From an uncultured Planctomycetaceae bacterium (lineage in GTDB: Bacteria > Planctomycetota > Planctomycetia > Pirellulales > Pirellulaceae), in NCBI GenBank assembly GCA_937967755.1, contig CALBTA010000259.1:1-6784 (forward strand): a stretch of DNA of 6,784 nucleotides, given 5' to 3'. How positions within the stretch are numbered: the first letter of the stretch is position 1; each line of letters begins with the position of its first letter. The notes beneath the pieces were generated by a model. It saw only the letters and a program-made list of their open reading frames with translations, was not told where the DNA came from and ran no database searches. Made by a program: the position numbers and the translations under genes. Below are positions 1-4,400 of the stretch, one piece after another.

Positions 1-411
1 CACGAACGGGGCGGCCGGCAGTTAGACGTGAAGAACGTAGCCGGCGATCACCCCATCATGCAGGGCTTCCCGCGGCTGTGGCGGACGCCCAACGGTGAGT
101 TGTACGTGGTTGAAAAGACGTTCGAAGGGGTCACGCCGCTGGCGACCGCGTTCGGCGAGGACACGAAGAAGGATCAAATGTGCATCTGGACTAACGAGCA
201 CGAAGGGGCCAAGGTCTTCGGCATCACGCTGGGGCATCACAACGAAACCATGATGGCCCCCGAGTGGCTCGACGTGACCGCCCGCGGGTTGCTGTGGTGC
301 GTCGGCAAGCTGAACGACGACGGCACACCCGCCGAAGGATTCGCCGGCAGCGGCGTCAAGCCGTTCAGCTTTCAAAAGGATGTTGGGAAGGAACCGACAC
401 CGGCGGATTAA
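1..411 (+). CDS. ThuA-domain protein, C-terminal part (5'-truncated by the window edge)
   Basis: The frame is open from base 1 to a TAA at 409-411, giving about 136 C-terminal residues; the true start lies upstream. A GTG at 28 falls inside the conserved fold and is unlikely to be the start. The visible part matches the C-terminal half of the ThuA family, a glutamine-amidotransferase-like fold named after a trehalose-utilisation protein. Supporting segments are DHPIMQGFP, then TPNGELYVVEKTFEG, then TPLATAF, then the signature VFGITLGHHNETM, and finally a helix with ARGLLWCVGKL. The last 30 or so residues are a polar, low-complexity extension (Gly, Lys, Pro, Asp) past the domain. ThuA-like proteins are abundant in planctomycetes, often exported and often near or fused to PVC-type dehydrogenases; their biochemical activity is mostly unproven. 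Family assignment is secure from the HHNET region; the substrate and the N-terminal architecture cannot be seen here. Confidence 0.85.
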   Translation, partial: HERGGRQLDVKNVAGDHPIMQGFPRLWRTPNGELYVVEKTFEGVTPLATAFGEDTKKDQMCIWTNEHEGAKVFGITLGHHNETMMAPEWLDVTARGLLWCVGKLNDDGTPAEGFAGSGVKPFSFQKDVGKEPTPAD

Positions 412-531
412 ATATATGACTTCCCACGGAACCGAAACGCTTCGCCGGGGTTAAACCGTTTCTACCTGTAGATTTACACCGGGGCCGCATCACGCATTGC
501 CCCTAATTTGCCCCTTTTTAGGAGACGTGGG
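412..531. other. Intergenic spacer between the ThuA gene and the EF-hand gene
   Basis: These 120 bases carry no convincing coding frame and no clear intrinsic terminator for the upstream gene. The octamer TTGCCCCT occurs twice, at 497-504 and 508-515, an 11-base spacing that is close to one helical turn. No good -35/-10 pair with 16-18 base spacing was found, so whether the EF-hand gene has its own promoter here is undecided. Confidence 0.5.
520..524 (+). promoter_or_regulatory. Ribosome binding site of the EF-hand protein gene
   Basis: AGGAG lies seven bases before the ATG at 532. It decides the start: an in-frame TTG at 508 is the only nearby upstream alternative, has no such site, and would put charged residues ahead of the signal peptide. 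Confidence 0.8.
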
Positions 532-1305
532 ATGAAGAAAGTTCTCTGTTTCGCCCTGATGTTGCCGCTGGTTTGCGTGGCATCCGCCTTCGCCGACGAC
601 GGTGATAAGGTGAAGGACGGGCAAGCCGACCGCCGGGAGCAGTGGCGTCAGCGGATGCAGGAAGCCGTCAAGAAGTACGACAAGAACGAAGACGGCAAGC
701 TCGACGACGGCGAACGCCGGGCCATGTTCGAAGACATGCGCAAGCAATGGGCCGAACAGATGAAAGAGCGCGGCGGCGACCGCCCGCAATTCGGCGATCG
801 CCGCGGACCCGGCGGACCGTGGCAAGGCCGCTTCGGGCAAGGCGGATTTGGACCGCGTCCGGAAGCTCGCGGGGGCGACGACCGCCGGCCGGGGCCTCGA
901 CCTGATGCACGTCGCGATGACGATCGCCGGCCTGAACCACGCCCGGAAGCGCGCCGCGATCACGGTCGCGGGCATGATCAACACGCTCGCGGTGGCGACC
1001 ACGGGCGCGGGCATCACCATCATCATCACGCACGCGGCGACCATCGGCGCGGCGGACATCACGGCCATGCCCGTGGTGGAGACCACCGCGGGCGCGGGCA
1101 TCACGGGCACGCGCGCGGCGGTGATCGTGGCCGAGACGGCAAGGCCGATCACGGTCGCGGTGGACGGGGCGGCAAGGATTGCGAACGATGCCGCGGCGGC
1201 AAAGAGGGCAAAGGCGGCGATGACAAGCGCGGCGGTGACCGGGACCGTGACGACCGGGACCGTGGCGGCGACCGAAGAAGAACTGATGATCGCCCCAGCG
1301 TGTAG
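532..1305 (+). CDS. Secreted EF-hand protein with Arg/Asp/Gly/His-rich repeat tail
   Basis: 257 residues, ATG at 532, TAG at 1303-1305. Residues 1-21 form a typical Sec signal peptide: MKK, a hydrophobic core, and AFA before DDG as a likely signal peptidase I site. Residues 33-80 are charged and probably helical, and hold one complete EF-hand loop at D50-E61 (DKNEDGKLDDGE), with acidic or Asn ligands at loop positions 1, 3, 5, 9 and 12; calcium binding is a fair inference. From about residue 81 the sequence is low complexity. Residues 109-206 show a 14-residue periodicity that shifts from RPEAR-type to HARGGD-type units, with six consecutive His at 161-166. A CxxC (C217, C220) follows, then an Arg/Asp-rich end. 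Planctomycetes encode many small secreted EF-hand proteins of unknown function. The tail could bind metals, polyanions or the cell surface, but nothing here proves which. Amino acid composition is strongly biased, yet the frame, signal peptide and ribosome binding site support a real gene. Confidence 0.85.
   Translation: MKKVLCFALMLPLVCVASAFADDGDKVKDGQADRREQWRQRMQEAVKKYDKNEDGKLDDGERRAMFEDMRKQWAEQMKERGGDRPQFGDRRGPGGPWQGRFGQGGFGPRPEARGGDDRRPGPRPDARRDDDRRPEPRPEARRDHGRGHDQHARGGDHGRGHHHHHHARGDHRRGGHHGHARGGDHRGRGHHGHARGGDRGRDGKADHGRGGRGGKDCERCRGGKEGKGGDDKRGGDRDRDDRDRGGDRRRTDDRPSV
856..1149 (+). repeat. Seven degenerate 42-base units encoding a 14-residue tandem repeat
   Basis: Unit starts are at about 856, 898, 940, 982, 1027, 1066 and 1108, with phases of 42, 42, 42, 45, 39 and 42 bases. 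All lengths are multiples of three, so the frame is kept. Encoded units are RPEARGGDDRRPGP, RPDARRDDDRRPEP, RPEARRDHGRGHDQ, then HARGGDHGRGHHHHH, HARGDHRRGGHHG, HARGGDHRGRGHHG and HARGGDRGRDGKAD. Synonymous positions differ freely between units, so the protein periodicity is clearer than the DNA identity. The 45- and 39-base units cancel out around the six-His run, as expected if one codon boundary shifted. Confidence 0.75.
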
Positions 1306-1334
1306 TGCGTTGGTACGATTGAACTGAACTGTTT

Positions 1335-1370
1335 AACAGCCGCCTGAAACCTCAGGCGGCTGTTTTCTTT
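1335..1370 (+). terminator. Strong intrinsic terminator after the EF-hand gene
   Basis: A perfect 13-base-pair stem pairs 1335-1347 (AACAGCCGCCTGA) with 1352-1364 (TCAGGCGGCTGTT) around the four-base loop AACC. It is followed by the T-rich tract TTCTTT at 1365-1370. It begins 29 bases after the EF-hand stop codon and separates this unit from the large gene downstream. The A-T pairs at the stem base may let it work weakly in the reverse direction too. Confidence 0.9.
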
Positions 1371-1398
1371 TGCGCCGCCAATTCGATTCTGCTATTCT
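1370..1398 (+). promoter_or_regulatory. Candidate sigma-70-type promoter for the large gene
   Basis: TTGCGC (1370-1375) and TATTCT (1393-1398) are separated by exactly 17 bases. They match the consensus boxes at 3 and 4 of 6 positions. The location directly after the terminator and about 70 bases before the start codon is sensible. The boxes are weak, planctomycete promoters often diverge from the consensus, and the match could be chance. Confidence 0.3.
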
Positions 1399-1413
1399 AC
1401 CTGGAGTGTTGGC

Positions 1414-1456
1414 AAGTCTGAAGTCTGACGGCTTCAGCAACGGGGCGACTTCGTTG
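1414..1456 (+). other. 5' leader of the large gene with a tandem heptamer and two small alternative hairpins
   Basis: AAGTCTG is repeated head to tail at 1414-1420 and 1421-1427. CTGAAG (1418-1423) can pair with CTTCAG (1432-1437), and CAACG (1438-1442) can pair with CGTTG (1452-1456), just before the ribosome binding site. The second stem can be extended over bases used by the first (1436-1437), so the two would compete. The stems are only five or six base pairs, so a regulatory role is speculative. Confidence 0.25.
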
Positions 1457-1458
1457 TT

Positions 1459-1463
1459 GGGAG
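1459..1463 (+). promoter_or_regulatory. Ribosome binding site of the large multidomain gene
   Basis: GGGAG lies six bases before the ATG at 1470. This ATG is the first one after an in-frame TGA at 1419-1421 and opens directly into a signal peptide, so the start is well fixed. Confidence 0.75.
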
Positions 1464-1469
1464 ATTCAC

Positions 1470-4400
1470 ATGGCACGGCTCTGTTGGCTTTCTGTTGGCA
1501 TTGCGTTGCTCGCGTCTTGGTTGTTCGCAACGCCGCATGGGAATGCCGAAGACGCCAAGGTGCTCAAAGCGGGCGCGCACGCCATCGACATCACGCCCGA
1601 GCGACTGCCGGTGCTGGTCAACGGCGGCATGTATTCGCGTAACGCGGGCGGTGTGGTCGATCGCTTGCACGCCCGCTGCATCGTGCTGGACGACGGCACG
1701 ACGAAGATCGCCATCGTGGTCGTCGATAGCTGCATGGTTCCCCGCGATTTGCTCGACGAAGCGAAAGCCCTGGCCGCCAAGGCGACGGGCATTCCGGTCA
1801 ATCGCATGTTGATCTCGGCAACGCACACCCACTCCGCCCCGGCGGCGATGGGTGCTCTGGGGACCGACCGCGACGATGCGTACTGCGCTTTCCTGCCGGC
1901 CCGAATCGCCCGCGGCATTCAGTTGGCCCACGACAATTTGGAACTGGCCCGCGTCGGTTGGGCGAAGTCCCGCGATCCAGAAAACGTCTACCACCGCCGC
2001 TGGTTGATGAAAGAGGGGAAGGCGGCCACCAACCCGTTCAGCGGCAAAACGAACGACCGTGCGCAGATGAACCCCGGGCACAACAACCCCAACAAGATTC
2101 GCCGCACCGGCACGGTCGACGATGAAGTTTGGGTGCTGTCGATTCAATCCACCGAAGGCCGGCCGATCGCCCTCCTCGCAAATTACTCGACACATTACGC
2201 CGGCTCGCCCGCGCTCAGTTCCGACTACTTCGGAGCGTTTGCTGAGAAGATTGAAAAGGAACTAACGCTCACCCTTGGCAAGGGTGGGCAAGAACGACGC
2301 GCGCCGCCGCCCGTCGCCATCATGTCGAATGGAACCAGCGGCGATACCAACTGCATCGACTTCACGCGCGGCGACCGGCGGAAGTTCACCTATCACACTG
2401 TTGCCGAAGACACAGCCCGCGCGGCGATGGAGGCGTACGAGAAGATCAAGTACGTTGACTACGCTCCGATTGAAATGGAAGAGTCGCTGCTAACGCTCGA
2501 TGTGCGCATGCCGACGGACGACGAGGTCGCCAAGGCGAAAGCATTTCTGGCAACCGAAGAAGGCAAGAAGCTGCGCAGCATCAAGGCGGTCTATGCCCGC
2601 GAGACCGTGCTGCTTTCCGAAATGCCCGCGACGCGCCAGCTGAAGATTCAGGCGATCCGCATCGGCGGCTTGGGTATCACCGCGATGCCGAATGAAGTCT
2701 TCACCGCAACCGGGCTGGCGATCAAGAAGGAAAGCCCGCTGGCGGCGACGTTCAACATCAGCCTGGCCAACGGAGCCGAAGGGTACATCCCTCCGCCGGA
2801 TCAGCACAAACTGGGCGGGTACACGACATGGCGAGCCCGGACCAGTTGCCTGGAAGAAGAGGCCGAACCGAAGATTCGGGCCGAGGTGTTGAAGCTGCTG
2901 AAGAAAGTTGCAAGTGTGGAGCGTGAAGCTCAAACCAATCAGGAAGATAACGCCGAAGAAGCGCGACCAAGTCTGGAGACTTGTTCCACGGGGGAGTTTC
3001 GCGCGGGTGCTTATGCGATTGATATTACGCCGACGAAGTTTCCCGTGGTGGTCAACGGGAACTTTACCGAACAGTCGGCCCGCGCGGCGCACGGCAAGCT
3101 GCACGCCCGCTGCCTGGTGTTGGAAGATGGTAAGGAGCGAATTGCGATCGCCATCGTCGATAGCTTGATGATGCCGCGTGAGTTGATCGACGAGGCGAAG
3201 CGGCTGGCCGCGAAGGCGACGGGCATTCGTGCCGACCGGATGCTGATCGCGGCGACCCATACGCATTCCGCGCCCAGCGTGATGGGCTGCCTGGGTAGCG
3301 GTACGGATGATGCCTATATCCCGTTTCTGACTGAGCAAATCGCCCGCGGCATTCACCTCGCCAGCGAGCGCGTCGCCCCGGCAAAAATGGGCTTCGCGGT
3401 CCTGCAAGCGGACGAACACACCCATTGCCGCCGGTGGCTGACGCGCCCCGACCGCGTGGGGACCGATCCGTTCGGCCAGAAGAACGTCAGGGCGATGATG
3501 CACCCGGGGTATCAGAACGCCAACTACCTCGGCCCGGCCGGTCCGGTCGATGCCGGCTTGAGCATCCTGGCGATTCAATCAACCAGCGGTTCGCCCATCG
3601 CCGTGCTGGCCAACTATTCGATGCATTACTTCGGGGCCGCGCCTGTTTCGGCCGATTACTTTGGGCCGTTCTGTGATGTGCTTCAGGAGAAGATCGATGC
3701 GCAGACCGAAGACGCGCAGCGCGGCGACCATCCGCTGGTGGCGATGATGTCGCAAGGGACCAGCGGCGATTTGCACTGGATGGATTACAGCCAGCCGCGG
3801 CGACGGACTTCGATGGACGAGTACGCCCGGCAAGTTGCGGGGATTGCTTTTGAAGCTTACGAGAAGATCGAGTATGAATCCGACATCAGCCTGGCGATGG
3901 ACCAGTTGAAAGTCGAATTGGAACGCCGAACGCCCGACGAGCAGCGCCTCGCATGGGCGAAAGATATTGTTGAGAAGCTCGGCGATGGCAAGCCAAAGTC
4001 GCGCGGCGAGATTTATGCTCGCGAAGCGGTCTTGCTTCACGAACAACCGCGGCGCGAATTGATCTTGCAAGCGATTCGCATAGGCGACGTCGGCATTACG
4101 GCGCTGCCGAACGAGGTATTCGGAATCACCGGCCTGCGCCTGAAGCACGAAAGCCCGCTGCCGAAAACCTTCAACATCAGCCTGGCGAATGGGGCCGAAG
4201 GGTACATCCCCACGCCGCAGCAACATCGGTTGGGCGGGTACACGACCTGGCCCGCGCGCACCGCTGGGCTAGAGGAGAAGGCCGAACCCACGATCGTGGA
4301 AGGGTTGCTGCGAGCGCTGGAGAAAGTTTCCGGCCAACGCCGTCGCTATTACCCGTTGCCGAGGAACCGCTACTCCGTGACGCTGCGCGAGGCCGAACCG

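Noticed and set aside
856..1149. Periodic repeats considered as a CRISPR array
   Set aside because: The units are adjacent and degenerate, all in frame within a coding sequence, with no unique spacers and no identical repeats.
490..1152. A 220-codon minus-strand frame rich in Ala, Val, Met and Pro with membrane-like stretches
   Set aside because: It is the antisense shadow of the repetitive Arg/Asp/His tail of the EF-hand gene; its hydrophobic look comes from reading those codons in reverse. The plus strand has the signal peptide, ribosome binding site and EF-hand loop.
848..1327. A 159-codon plus-strand frame overlapping the EF-hand gene in another phase, rich in Ala, Thr and Ile
   Set aside because: No ribosome binding site or recognisable motif. 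It arises from the same repeats read out of phase and runs past the real stop codon.
2900..3000. A possible gene boundary between the two ceramidase-like copies
   Set aside because: There is no stop, no start with a ribosome binding site and no second signal peptide; the frame reads straight through a polar linker.
2490..4226. Two consecutive long minus-strand frames (362 and 215 codons)
   Set aside because: Both are antisense to the ceramidase-like domains. They resemble each other only because the plus-strand domains are duplicated, and neither shows a recognisable domain or a convincing start.
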